This document shows positions 7,339-16,304 of a DNA stretch of 64,000 nucleotides, piece by piece. A model generated the notes under the pieces. That model worked only from the letters and a program-made list of their open reading frames with translations, made no database searches and was not told where the DNA came from. This DNA is from Bacteroidales bacterium (GTDB taxonomy: Bacteria; Bacteroidota; Bacteroidia; Bacteroidales; UBA932): NCBI GenBank assembly GCA_017935505.1, contig JAGBHM010000004.1:1-64000 (forward strand), in the 5' to 3' direction. How positions within the stretch are numbered: the first letter of the stretch is position 1; each line of letters starts with the position of its first letter. Position numbers and translations under genes: made by a program.

Positions 7339-9237
7339 ATGAATTTTTCAACAGAATTTTCAAGAAGATATGAGAAGGTTCCGGTAAGCATATTCCATGA
7401 GCAGTCAGATGCTACCGCATCCATAATAGACGCTGTTATAAAAAAGACTTCAGAAAAGATTTCTGAAAAGAAAAAATGCGTATTGGCATTGGCAGCATCG
7501 TCGTCCTGTATACATGTATATGAAGAGATGGTGAAGGCTTATGAAGCAGGCAGACTCGATTTCAGAAATATAGAGATCTTCTCAATTGATGAGTACTATC
7601 CGCTCGACCGCAATGAACTGCAGAGCCACTATCGGTTCTTCAAGGAGTATCTCTTTGATCTTGTGAATATTCCACAAGAAAACATCCATTGTCTCCAAAG
7701 CAACAGGATGGAGAATGTCCTGGCATATTGTGCAAAATTTGAGAAAGAGATTGAGGATGCGGGAGGCATTGATATCCTCATCACAGGCAATATGGGCATG
7801 AATGAACCGGGTTCACCATACAATTCAAGAACCCGACAGATTACCCTCAACTACACATCGAGAGTTGCAGCGGCAAGTGATTTCTTTGGTGTTGAATATG
7901 TTCCGTATCATGCAATTACCATGGGTATCGAGACAATAATGGAGGCCAGGGAGATCTTCTATCTTGCATGGGGTGAAGGTAAGGCATCTTCCATAAAGAA
8001 ACTGGTGGAGGGCAACATTACCGATCAGGTCCCATACTCCTATCTTCAGGGGCACAGCAATCTGCATGTAATTATAGACCAGGCGGCCTCAGTGGAGCTC
8101 ACCAGAATTGCCACACCATGGCTTACAGGAAAATGTGAATGGAGCAACTATATGATCCGCAAATCTGTATTCTGGCTCTGCCGCAAACTGGGAAAACCCA
8201 TACTCAAGCTTACAGACCGCGACTACAACGACAACGGAATGAGTGACCTCATTACCGAGCATGGTCCTGCAAGCCAGATAAATATAAAGGTATTCAACGA
8301 TCTGCAGCATACAATTACAGGTTGGCCGGGAGGTAAGCCTAATGCAGATGACTCAACCAGACCGGAGAGGGCCAAACCGTTTCCGAAAAGGGTTGTTGTC
8401 TTCTCCCCTCACCCGGATGATGATGTAATTTCAATGGGTGGAACCGTTGCCAGATTGTCTCAGCACGGCCATGAACTGCATATTGCATATCAGGTATCGG
8501 GAAATATTGCAGTATTTGACCATGATGTTGTACGTTTCCTCGATTTCATACGCGAAATAAGCGGTGTATATGGATTTGATGCCAGCCGTGCAGATGCCAC
8601 ATACAAGCGTGTAGTTGATGAGCTCAAGCAGAAACATCCCGGAGAGGCAGATCCTGCTGATGTACGGGAGGTCAAGGGCATAATAAGAAGAGGCGAAGCA
8701 AGGGCAGCATGCCGCTACCTCAAGATTCCTGAAGAGAGAGTCCATTTCCTCGACATGCCATTCTATGAAACCGGCGGTGTAAAGAAGAAACCTCTCAGCC
8801 AGGAGGATGTTGAAATTATAAAGGAGCTCCTCAGAAAGGTGAAGCCACACCAGATTTTTGCTGCAGGCGACCTGTCAGATCCGCATGGCACCCACAGGGT
8901 CTGCTTCCAGGCAATTATCCAGGCATGCGAAGAGTTGAAAAACGAAGAGTGGTTCAAGGATTGCCGCATATGGATGTACCGCGGAGCATGGCAGGAGTGG
9001 GATGTTGCAGATGCCGAAATGGCTGTACCGCTGAGTCCTGAAGAGGTGGAGATAAAACGAGAAGCCATCTTCAGACATCAGTCACAAAAGGACAGGCCTC
9101 TCTTCCCAGGCTCAGACAAACGGGAGTTCTGGCAGAGGGCAGAAGAGCGCAACCATAATACAGCCGTACTTTACGATAAGCTGGGAATGGCTGAGTACCA
9201 AGCTATTGAACTATTTGTACAGTACAAACTAAATTAG
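7339..9237 (+). CDS. NagB-like sugar isomerase domain fused to PIG-L (LmbE) deacetylase domain
   Basis: A 632-aa two-domain protein. Residues ~15-270 match the glucosamine-6-phosphate deaminase fold, with SIDEYYPL carrying Asp84, equivalent to the E. coli NagB base Asp72. The active-site loop reads ITGNMGMNEPGS, so the position of catalytic His143 is Asn151 and that of Asp141 is Thr149. Residues ~350-600 are a PIG-L/LmbE zinc deacetylase domain with VFSPHPDDDVISMGG (His358) and DLSDPHGTHR. Similar fusions are known in Bacteroidales as NagB-like proteins. The deacetylase half looks competent for an N-acetyl sugar substrate. The first half may have changed or lost deaminase activity. The start ATG is at 7339. 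Confidence 0.9.
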   Translation: MNFSTEFSRRYEKVPVSIFHEQSDATASIIDAVIKKTSEKISEKKKCVLALAASSSCIHVYEEMVKAYEAGRLDFRNIEIFSIDEYYPLDRNELQSHYRFFKEYLFDLVNIPQENIHCLQSNRMENVLAYCAKFEKEIEDAGGIDILITGNMGMNEPGSPYNSRTRQITLNYTSRVAAASDFFGVEYVPYHAITMGIETIMEAREIFYLAWGEGKASSIKKLVEGNITDQVPYSYLQGHSNLHVIIDQAASVELTRIATPWLTGKCEWSNYMIRKSVFWLCRKLGKPILKLTDRDYNDNGMSDLITEHGPASQINIKVFNDLQHTITGWPGGKPNADDSTRPERAKPFPKRVVVFSPHPDDDVISMGGTVARLSQHGHELHIAYQVSGNIAVFDHDVVRFLDFIREISGVYGFDASRADATYKRVVDELKQKHPGEADPADVREVKGIIRRGEARAACRYLKIPEERVHFLDMPFYETGGVKKKPLSQEDVEIIKELLRKVKPHQIFAAGDLSDPHGTHRVCFQAIIQACEELKNEEWFKDCRIWMYRGAWQEWDVADAEMAVPLSPEEVEIKREAIFRHQSQKDRPLFPGSDKREFWQRAEERNHNTAVLYDKLGMAEYQAIELFVQYKLN

Positions 9238-9268
9238 AGATAACACGTTATTAACCTCACTTAATAAA

Positions 9269-10069
9269 ATGAATTCAAATTTAACCGGACAGCAAGTTAT
9301 TGTATCCCTTACCTCATTCCCTGCTGCAATAAAGTATGCGACAGGTGCAATCAAGTCGATATTGGAAGGTAATGTGCTGCCCGATAAAGTAGTCTTGTAT
9401 CTTACATTTTCACAATTCGAGGGGAAGGAGCTTCCTGCAGAGCTCACAAAGCTCTCACAGGAGAATCCCCGTTTTGAGATAAGGGACTACCCTATTGAAA
9501 TCCGTTCATACAGGAAACTTATCCCTGCCCTGATTGATTTTCCGGATGCGATAATTGTAACTGTTGATGACGATGTGAAATACCATAAAAATATGCTCAG
9601 GAGCCTGCTGGAATTACACCAGCAGATTCCTGATGCAATATTGGCACACCGTGCAAAAAGGATCCTGCCGGGGCAACCATACCGTAAATGGCGCAAGTAC
9701 AGATGGTATCATTTCCTTATGAAGAGGCTAAATATGAGTTACCTCAATATCCAGACCGGTGTTGGCGGAGTACTCTATCCTCCACACTCATTGAGAGAGG
9801 ATATGATGGATGTCAAGCTCTTCACCGAGATAGCCCCTACTACAGATGATATATGGTTCTGGGCTGCAGCTGTGGCCAATGGCAGAAAAATTATCCCTGT
9901 ACCATTCGGATACAACAAACCGCGCGGTCTTGAGAAGCCGTCAAGTCTGTCGTTGAAAACTGTAAACTTCAAAAACGGTACCGACAGAAACTCTATGGCC
10001 CTTAATGCCATCCTCGAAAAATATCCTGAAATTAAAGAACGAATCACAAGCGAACAATATGAAAAATGA
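9269..10069 (+). CDS. GT2/GT-A-like glycosyltransferase
   Basis: A 266-aa protein with no membrane segment. It opens with VIVSLTSFPAAIKY and has IIVTVDDDVKYHKNML, where DDD is a GT-A metal-binding DXD-type motif, followed by an acceptor-side region (QTGVGGVLYPPHSLREDMMD and TTDDIWFWAAAVANG). This pattern occurs in bacterial capsule and LPS glycosyltransferases. It begins a four-gene glycan group; its last 11 bases overlap the Stealth gene that follows, indicating translational coupling. Sugar donor and acceptor unknown. Confidence 0.8.
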   Translation: MNSNLTGQQVIVSLTSFPAAIKYATGAIKSILEGNVLPDKVVLYLTFSQFEGKELPAELTKLSQENPRFEIRDYPIEIRSYRKLIPALIDFPDAIIVTVDDDVKYHKNMLRSLLELHQQIPDAILAHRAKRILPGQPYRKWRKYRWYHFLMKRLNMSYLNIQTGVGGVLYPPHSLREDMMDVKLFTEIAPTTDDIWFWAAAVANGRKIIPVPFGYNKPRGLEKPSSLSLKTVNFKNGTDRNSMALNAILEKYPEIKERITSEQYEK

Positions 10070-11003
10070 TATACAGATAGATTTCGTATACCTTTGGGTT
10101 GATGGAAACGATCCAAAGTGGCAGGCAAAAAGGAATGCATTCATTGGAAAGACAGAAAAGGAATCTGCTGTAAACTGCGACGGAAGGTATGCCGACAATG
10201 ATGAGTTGAAATACAGTCTGAGATCACTTGAGATGTATGCACCTTGGATTCGTAAAATATTCATAGTCACCGACAACCAGACTCCAAGATGGCTGGATAC
10301 CTCAAATCCTAAAGTGAGGATTGTAGACCATACGGAGATTATGCCCGAGCAATGCCTGCCTTGTTTCAATTCTTGCATAATTGAACACTTCCTGCACAAG
10401 ATACTGGGTCTGTCAGAGCATTTCCTCTATGGAAACGATGATATGTTCATCAACCAACCCGTTACTCCACGGGATTTCTTCAACAGCGAAGGATTGCCAA
10501 TAATAAGGTTCAACCGCCGTCCATTCAGAAAACTCACATATCTGATAAAAGAGAAGGTTCTGGGAAAACCTCTGAGTACATACAACCAGACAATAAGGAA
10601 CTCAGCCCAACTGGTTGAGAAGAGGTTCGGCATATATTACGGCGGCAAAACACACCACAATATTGACTCCTATTGCAGAAGTGATTTCCAGCATGCAGCA
10701 GAGATTTTCGAGAAGGAGATAGCAGCCACACTGTCGAACCATATGCGCAGCACAAATGATATCCAAAGGAACATATACTCATATGTACCGCTGGCAGAAA
10801 AGAGAGGTGAACTGCATTATGTCAATCAGAAGACATCATTCCGACTGCATATACAGAATACAAGACACTACAGCAAACTGGAGAAATACAACCCAATGCT
10901 CTTCTGTATGAATGATTCGCAATATGCCGAGCAGAGCGACAGGGAGATGGCCGCAGCATTCCTCAGCAGGAGATTCCCGGAGAAATCCAGCTTTGAGATA
11001 TAG
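10059..11003 (+). CDS. Stealth-family sugar-phosphate transferase
   Basis: A 314-aa protein of the Stealth family, enzymes that transfer hexose-1-phosphate in capsule and cell-wall phosphoglycan synthesis and are related to GlcNAc-1-phosphotransferase. CR1 is IDFVYLWVDGNDPKW at the N-terminus. CR2 contains LKYSLRSLEMYAPWIRKIF and VTDNQTPRWL. CR3 has HFLYGNDDMFINQPV. CR4 has FRLHIQNTRHYSK and the tail PEKSSFEI. The ATG at 10059 is chosen because CR1 begins at once; upstream in-frame codons lie inside the preceding gene. It is probably co-translated with the GT upstream. Confidence 0.88.
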   Translation: MKNDIQIDFVYLWVDGNDPKWQAKRNAFIGKTEKESAVNCDGRYADNDELKYSLRSLEMYAPWIRKIFIVTDNQTPRWLDTSNPKVRIVDHTEIMPEQCLPCFNSCIIEHFLHKILGLSEHFLYGNDDMFINQPVTPRDFFNSEGLPIIRFNRRPFRKLTYLIKEKVLGKPLSTYNQTIRNSAQLVEKRFGIYYGGKTHHNIDSYCRSDFQHAAEIFEKEIAATLSNHMRSTNDIQRNIYSYVPLAEKRGELHYVNQKTSFRLHIQNTRHYSKLEKYNPMLFCMNDSQYAEQSDREMAAAFLSRRFPEKSSFEI

Positions 11004-11011
11004 TCTTAAGA

Positions 11012-11893
11012 CTACTGCTCCTCTATTATATCATTAAGGTCATATTGTTTGAAATATTCGTCTTCCACGGTCCTTTTGGTTCCGCTGGCTCTACCCCTGT
11101 TCTGTTTTTCGAGGAACTCCTCATAAGACCTCACAGCATAGTGGTTGATGCGGATAACATCCTGCTGTGGCTCACGTTCCCGGAAGTGTTTTTCTATAGG
11201 ATTGCCATGTGAGTCTGCAGCAGATCCACAGATACGGGCGGCTTCGTGGCAGCCGATCATGCAGAATACCCGTTGGGTATTTACTATACTCTTTACATGC
11301 CTGTTAAGTGGGTGCAATGGCTCGGAATGCCTCTTGAACCGCTCCATCATTGTGCCGGGAAGATGTTTCTTTGCCCCGCCACTGCCATATATCAGCCAGT
11401 TTATCTCCACTGCAGAGAACTTCTCAAAGCGTTTCAGAAAATCAGGGATTGTTTTGTCGGCCACAGGCACTATAAACTCATCAAGATCTATAAATGCCAG
11501 CCAGTGTGCATTATACCTGTAGTTGTCCATACAGTGGTCATATGCAGCAATCTGCATCCTGTATCCAGGGAAATTGATATACTCCACAAGACCTGAAGCT
11601 ATATATGGTGCCAGTACCTCCTTTATGGAGTCGGTACTCTCATTATCATAAATATAGAACTTTGTGACACCCATTTTATGATGCCACTCGATCCACTCCT
11701 TAAAATATGGGCCCTCATTTTTTGCAATGGCACAGAGAGCCAGATAATGCTCTGCAACCTTGTTGTTATGTTTCAGATCATGCTTCAGCCTTAGAGCCTT
11801 GCACAGACCATAACGCAATATGCCGCGCCACCTGTTACGGGTCATTTTATGAGGAATGACACCTGCTATAATCTCGGCAAGTACCTTGTTCAT
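11012..11893 (-). CDS. GT92 (DUF23)-like glycosyltransferase
   Basis: A 293-aa protein with the glycosyltransferase family 92 signature: CAIAKNEGPYFKEWIEWH, KFYIYDNESTD, then WLAFIDLDEFIVPV with the DLD metal site, and WLIYGSGGAKKHLPG. A basic N-terminus (KMTRNRWRGILRYGLCKALRLKH) could favour membrane contact. The C-terminus has INHYAVRSYEEFLEK and GRASG. The family includes galactosyltransferases; the donor here is unknown. It is transcribed with the Stealth gene upstream (11 bases apart) and converges on the plus-strand pair, with only 8 bases between stop codons. Confidence 0.85.
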   Translation of the reverse strand: MNKVLAEIIAGVIPHKMTRNRWRGILRYGLCKALRLKHDLKHNNKVAEHYLALCAIAKNEGPYFKEWIEWHHKMGVTKFYIYDNESTDSIKEVLAPYIASGLVEYINFPGYRMQIAAYDHCMDNYRYNAHWLAFIDLDEFIVPVADKTIPDFLKRFEKFSAVEINWLIYGSGGAKKHLPGTMMERFKRHSEPLHPLNRHVKSIVNTQRVFCMIGCHEAARICGSAADSHGNPIEKHFREREPQQDVIRINHYAVRSYEEFLEKQNRGRASGTKRTVEDEYFKQYDLNDIIEEQ

Positions 11894-11904
11894 ATTTGTG
11901 TCAA

Positions 11905-12897
11905 TTAAAGCTCAAAACTTGATTTTTCGGGCAGTATCGATTCAAAGGCCTCTTTTATGCTCTCCATAACCTCATTATAGTTGCGGATATGTATATTGTC
12001 ATTCAGGCATATCAGCTTGTAAGACTGGTTATAAATGGCTTTTATGGCCTGTTTTGGTTTGATCATGAGCGGGAACATCTTGGTATCCTGGTAGGTATTG
12101 TAGGGCTCAAAATTGCCCTTGCATATCTGCCATGTACGGAAGAGCTCCGGGGTATAGTCGCTCAATGCCCTGAATTTGTTTACAGAAGTCTCGGTAAGCT
12201 CCTTTTCCGCTACAGCCCATACCTCTTCAAAAGTAGACTTCAGATATGGCTGGGCATTATGAGGTGTTCTGAGTGTGATAAACTTGTTATACGGCTTCAA
12301 GATATAGTTCCATTTGGCTCTGGAGCCGTAGCTCTTGTCGAACCACTTGTGATGGTCACGCTCCATCACCTCTTTCTTGTCGAAATGTCTGTTTATGATT
12401 CTCAGGTTATTCTTTATCCTTTTATACCATTGCGACCATGACGGATTGTATGTGAATGCCGCAATATCGCAAGGAAGTCCGTTTTTGAAAAAGCGTGTCG
12501 TATCAACATGATTAATAATATAGAAATCATCATTGAAATAGACAAAGTGGTCTGCAAGATCCGGAATCTTGTGCAGATAACGCTCTATTACAACAGAATT
12601 GTATGTAGGCAGAAATTGATTGGGAATATAATCCTTATGATTTACCAGATTAATTTTTGGATGATTTTCATCGAGCCATTCGGGTTTTTGGCCACAGGTA
12701 ATGAAGTGTATTTTCCTAACCCAAGGGGCAAATTTGTCAACTCCTCTGAACCAATACTTCAAAAAACCGTAATCCCTGAAACGGGCATCAGAAACACCAT
12801 TCTTTGTATTGCCCTTTTTTCCGGCATGCTTTTCAAATTCAAGTTGCCATTTTGGGTCATCCATATCAACCCATGTAATCACAAAATCTATATCCAT
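11905..12897 (-). CDS. Stealth-family sugar-phosphate transferase
   Basis: A second Stealth protein (330 aa). CR1 is MDIDFVITWVDMDDPKW. CR2 contains FLKYWFRGVDKFAPWVRKI and CGQKPEWL. CR3 has HFVYFNDDFYIINHV. CR4 has CLNDNIHIRNYN, and the tail is LPEKSSFEL. The C-terminal octapeptide nearly equals that of the other Stealth gene (PEKSSFEI), yet the rest is clearly diverged, so they are paralogues rather than a recent duplication. A possible minus-strand -7 element (TATTTTTG) lies at 12941-12934. It is the first gene of the minus-strand pair. Confidence 0.88.
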   Translation of the reverse strand: MDIDFVITWVDMDDPKWQLEFEKHAGKKGNTKNGVSDARFRDYGFLKYWFRGVDKFAPWVRKIHFITCGQKPEWLDENHPKINLVNHKDYIPNQFLPTYNSVVIERYLHKIPDLADHFVYFNDDFYIINHVDTTRFFKNGLPCDIAAFTYNPSWSQWYKRIKNNLRIINRHFDKKEVMERDHHKWFDKSYGSRAKWNYILKPYNKFITLRTPHNAQPYLKSTFEEVWAVAEKELTETSVNKFRALSDYTPELFRTWQICKGNFEPYNTYQDTKMFPLMIKPKQAIKAIYNQSYKLICLNDNIHIRNYNEVMESIKEAFESILPEKSSFEL

Positions 12898-13011
12898 GCC
12901 CTTATACTTGATATTTTATAAACAGATATTAGGCAAAAATAATATAAATTATCTTTTTTTTTAGTAATTTGCACAAAATTTATCGTGTAGTTCAACAAAC
13001 TGAAATATAAA

Positions 13012-13776
13012 ATGTCATCCAAATATTTAACAGCAACTATACTTTTTTTGCTGACATGTGCATATTTTATTTCATGCTCTAACAAAAACAAGAATATGGA
13101 ACAGACAAGGACCATTAATGTAAAAGAGGTTTCCTTCAAATCAGAAGTACCTACTATTGAAGAAATTGACTCAATGTTCAACCAAAACAACATCGAATTC
13201 CATCCAATTGATATAGAGAGCTGGGAGGGATATAATTATCATCCCGATGTCAAATTCAGGATTGCCTATTCCCCTAAAGAGATATATCTGCAATATAAAG
13301 TCAAGGAGGATTGTGTAAAGGCTGTATATGGCCAGGATGCAGGTTCTGCACCATATAAGGATTCTTGCCTTGAGTTCTTCTGTATACCCGACGAGACCAA
13401 CAATATTTACTATAATCTTGAGCTCAACTGCATTGCAAAGGGAACTTTTGCCGCCGGAGAGAACCGTAGCGAAAGAAACAGATTTGGGGATGATGTGCTC
13501 TCCCAGATCAGAAGACATTCAACATTGGGAGATACTGCCTTTGGCACCAAAGAATCTGAAGGAGAACCTTTTGAATATACAATAACAGTAGCTCTGCCGG
13601 TGAAGCTCTTTTCACAATCGGATGTAAAACCGCTCAAGGGCCGTACAATAAAGGGAAATTTCTACAAATGTGGAGATGACATGCCCGAGCCACATTATCT
13701 GAGCTGGAACAGGATAGGTACAGAGAAACCTAACTTCCATATGCCTGCCTATTTCGGCAATATACACTTTGAGTAA
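13012..13776 (+). CDS. Lipoprotein with CBM9-like domain
   Basis: A 254-aa predicted lipoprotein. The signal sequence ends in a lipobox-like FISCS, placing the lipidated Cys at about residue 22. The body resembles the carbohydrate-binding-like family 9 domains of Bacteroidales: YHPDVKFRIAYSPKEIYLQYKV, the region DSCLEFFCIPDETNNIYYNLELN with conserved SCLEFF, and the C-terminal HYLSWNRI followed by PNFHMPAYFG. Such proteins usually sit on the cell surface or in the periplasm and may bind glycans. No enzyme motif is visible. It converges with tamL, 19 bases apart. Confidence 0.8.
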   Translation: MSSKYLTATILFLLTCAYFISCSNKNKNMEQTRTINVKEVSFKSEVPTIEEIDSMFNQNNIEFHPIDIESWEGYNYHPDVKFRIAYSPKEIYLQYKVKEDCVKAVYGQDAGSAPYKDSCLEFFCIPDETNNIYYNLELNCIAKGTFAAGENRSERNRFGDDVLSQIRRHSTLGDTAFGTKESEGEPFEYTITVALPVKLFSQSDVKPLKGRTIKGNFYKCGDDMPEPHYLSWNRIGTEKPNFHMPAYFGNIHFE

Positions 13777-13795
13777 TTCGGGAGAGCAACGGATA

Positions 13796-16150
13796 TCAGA
13801 ACGGATAACCTACACCAAACTGTATTCCGTAATTTCCCTTTTTGAACCAACTTCCGGGGCCCATCCACAAATCAGTGGGTGGGTCATATATTTTCATACC
13901 CCAATCGAGACGCAAAAGGGCAAAACCCAGATTCAGCCTCAAGCCAATGCCCCAGTCGGCTGCAATATGTTTATAAAAGGTGTTGAACTTGAAAACCCCG
14001 GCCTGCTCTGCTGCAGAAGATATCTCCTCCTTATCTGCTTCTGAATAGCTGCGCCGTACATTCCACACATTTCCGGCATCAACAAAAACGGCACCATCAA
14101 AAGACCAGAAGAGTGGGAAACGGTACTCTAGATTTGCCTCCAGCCTTATATCTCCGGTCTGGTTAGGAATGGAGAATGTAGTATCCTCCGGAGCATGTCC
14201 GGGTCCTACAGTTCTTGCCTGCCATGCCCTGAGACTGTAGGCGCCTCCTGCCCAGAAGAGCTTCTCAAAAGGCAGCTGGATTGAATTGCCATATCCGGTA
14301 CCGGCCCCTACAAGCAGACGCGATGCCAGAGCCTGCCTGTTAGTCTTTCCGAATTTCCAGGTATAGACTGCTGTAATCTCTCCCCTATAATATTGTGAAT
14401 ATGGAGAGCCCCAAATCAGCCTCTCTCCCTGTTCATTTTGGGAAAAGGCCTTATTGAAAAGGCTCAGCAGATTTCCTGCAATATCATTCTGCCACCTCAA
14501 ATAGAAGTAACTCTTCTTAGGGTCAGGCGATGCATCTGTTGTATAATAGAGGCTTGCTCCCAATCCAAAATCGAAGTGGTTCTGGTAGGAATTCTTTAGG
14601 AAAGGATCTTTCAAAGACTCATAAAACGATTCACTCAGGTTTGTCAGTTTTACAATATTCACCTGAACCGGATTGATTTTAAAGAACATACGGTTATTTC
14701 GGGTATTCCATGAGTATCCGTATGAGGCTGATATTATATTTCGTATATACTCCGGACGGTCCTGATAGTTATACGACACAGCCACTTCAGTCTTGGGCAT
14801 GAGCACAGAGTGGAAGAGTCTGTTGGGCAAAAGGAGGAAATTCGGAATGCTCAAAGATGAAGAGACTCCAAACTCAGTTGAACGTACATCTTCATTCAGT
14901 TTGAACTGGAAATCCCCCATAAAGCTGAGGGTAAAAAGCTCTCCTCCTCTGAATATATTCTTATGGTAATACGACAGCGTAGGGGCAATACCAAAGAGTC
15001 CACTGGAGTTTGTCGATGCCTCAAGATTCAATTTATACCCCTGCAGAGCCGATGCTGTCAGCTGTATATTTGTCTTCACTGTTGATGAATCACTCTCCTC
15101 CAGCTGCACATTCACACTGCCGAAGACACCTATATTGGAAAATCTGCGATATGTATTGGCAACAGACTGCTCATTATACAGCTCCCCCTTCTTTATTGTA
15201 TTCATCCTTGCCAGCACACTCTTTCTGAGAAGCGGCTTGCCATTATGTATAATATATGTACCTCGATAATAGCTGGTATCCAATGTTCTGAGCCCCTGAA
15301 CTCTACGTGCGAACTCGCTCCTTCCCAAAGAATCACCTATCTGGGCCATCTGGATACGGTTCTGGAAATTGCTTCTCATCGGCCTTATATAGACATCGCC
15401 GAATGTGAACTGCCGGTGCGGTCTGCCGTTTTTTGCCAGTTCATTTCTTGTATAGTCTGCCACAGTCACATTCAGTGAGGCTTTTCCATCACCGCTCAAT
15501 GTATCGGCCTCAAAAAAGAAATAGTTTTTTGAAAAGCCATAATAGCCGTTATTGCGCAGGTATTCCTCAACTCTGCCAGACTCCTGCTCCAATCTGTTTT
15601 CTGAGAGGATATCATTATTGTGGAGCAATGAATTCACCGTATCTGCATAGATGAATCCGGCAAGCTTAGGATCGGCTATGGAGTATGATATCGAGTCGAT
15701 TACATATTGTCTGCCCAGCTTCACCTTATAGTATACCGTAGATTTTTTGCGTTTTGTAACAATGCTGTCGCGTATTGAAGAGTTGTAGTACCCGTCATAC
15801 ACAAGGTGATTGTACATATTTGTTTTGCTGCTGGCAACAAGAGTGGAGTCGAATATTACAGGAGCCTGGCCCAATTTCTGCACAAATTTGTCCCACCCCT
15901 TACCTTTTCCATTGCTCCAGTTATAGATATTGAGAAAAGGGTTCCAACCAAAAATAAAGCTGGTATTGGGCTTCTGCTTGAGGTATGGCTGGAGATCGGA
16001 AGAGAGATAATCCTTTGAATTTTCTACAATAATTCTGTTGGCCTTCAGGCGGCTTTGCCCCTGGGGTATGACTTTAGTGGTGCTGCAAGCTGCCACAACA
16101 AATGCAGACAATAGACACAACGCTAATTTACAACACCTTATAAGTTTCAT
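13796..16150 (-). CDS. tamL: TamL-type outer-membrane assembly lipoprotein (BamA/TamA superfamily)
   Basis: A 784-aa outer-membrane protein related to BamA/TamA. The N-terminus is a lipoprotein signal (LCLLSAFVVAACSTTK, Cys22), which distinguishes the Bacteroidota TamL form from TamA. POTRA-like segments follow, with VDSISYSIADPKL-type and YRRFSNIGVFGSVNV-type patterns. The C-terminal half is a 16-strand-type barrel with GLFGIAPTLSYYHKNIFRGGE, an FWAGGAYSLRAWQARTVGPG segment comparable to the L6 loop region, and the terminal aromatic FGVGYPF. It probably acts with a TamB partner in outer-membrane assembly; no tamB is next to it here. Confidence 0.88.
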   Translation of the reverse strand: MKLIRCCKLALCLLSAFVVAACSTTKVIPQGQSRLKANRIIVENSKDYLSSDLQPYLKQKPNTSFIFGWNPFLNIYNWSNGKGKGWDKFVQKLGQAPVIFDSTLVASSKTNMYNHLVYDGYYNSSIRDSIVTKRKKSTVYYKVKLGRQYVIDSISYSIADPKLAGFIYADTVNSLLHNNDILSENRLEQESGRVEEYLRNNGYYGFSKNYFFFEADTLSGDGKASLNVTVADYTRNELAKNGRPHRQFTFGDVYIRPMRSNFQNRIQMAQIGDSLGRSEFARRVQGLRTLDTSYYRGTYIIHNGKPLLRKSVLARMNTIKKGELYNEQSVANTYRRFSNIGVFGSVNVQLEESDSSTVKTNIQLTASALQGYKLNLEASTNSSGLFGIAPTLSYYHKNIFRGGELFTLSFMGDFQFKLNEDVRSTEFGVSSSLSIPNFLLLPNRLFHSVLMPKTEVAVSYNYQDRPEYIRNIISASYGYSWNTRNNRMFFKINPVQVNIVKLTNLSESFYESLKDPFLKNSYQNHFDFGLGASLYYTTDASPDPKKSYFYLRWQNDIAGNLLSLFNKAFSQNEQGERLIWGSPYSQYYRGEITAVYTWKFGKTNRQALASRLLVGAGTGYGNSIQLPFEKLFWAGGAYSLRAWQARTVGPGHAPEDTTFSIPNQTGDIRLEANLEYRFPLFWSFDGAVFVDAGNVWNVRRSYSEADKEEISSAAEQAGVFKFNTFYKHIAADWGIGLRLNLGFALLRLDWGMKIYDPPTDLWMGPGSWFKKGNYGIQFGVGYPF

Positions 16151-16289
16151 ACAAATTAATTATTTGATACAAAAATATCTGATTTTTTTGAAATGTTTAA
16201 GATAATCACATAATAAACATAAAAAAAGAGTCCATAGTTCAGCAAAATGCAGAGCTGCAATTCAATGATGAAGATATTGCCTTTCTTAT

Positions 16290-16297
16290 TATCTTTG
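16290..16297 (+). promoter_or_regulatory. Bacteroidota -7 element, possible leaderless start
   Basis: TATCTTTG matches the TAnnTTTG element. Its last base is only 7 bases before the ATG of the methyltransferase gene, so transcription would start at or next to the start codon. No clear -33 element is at the right spacing. Confidence 0.5.
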
Positions 16298-16304
16298 CAC
16301 CACT

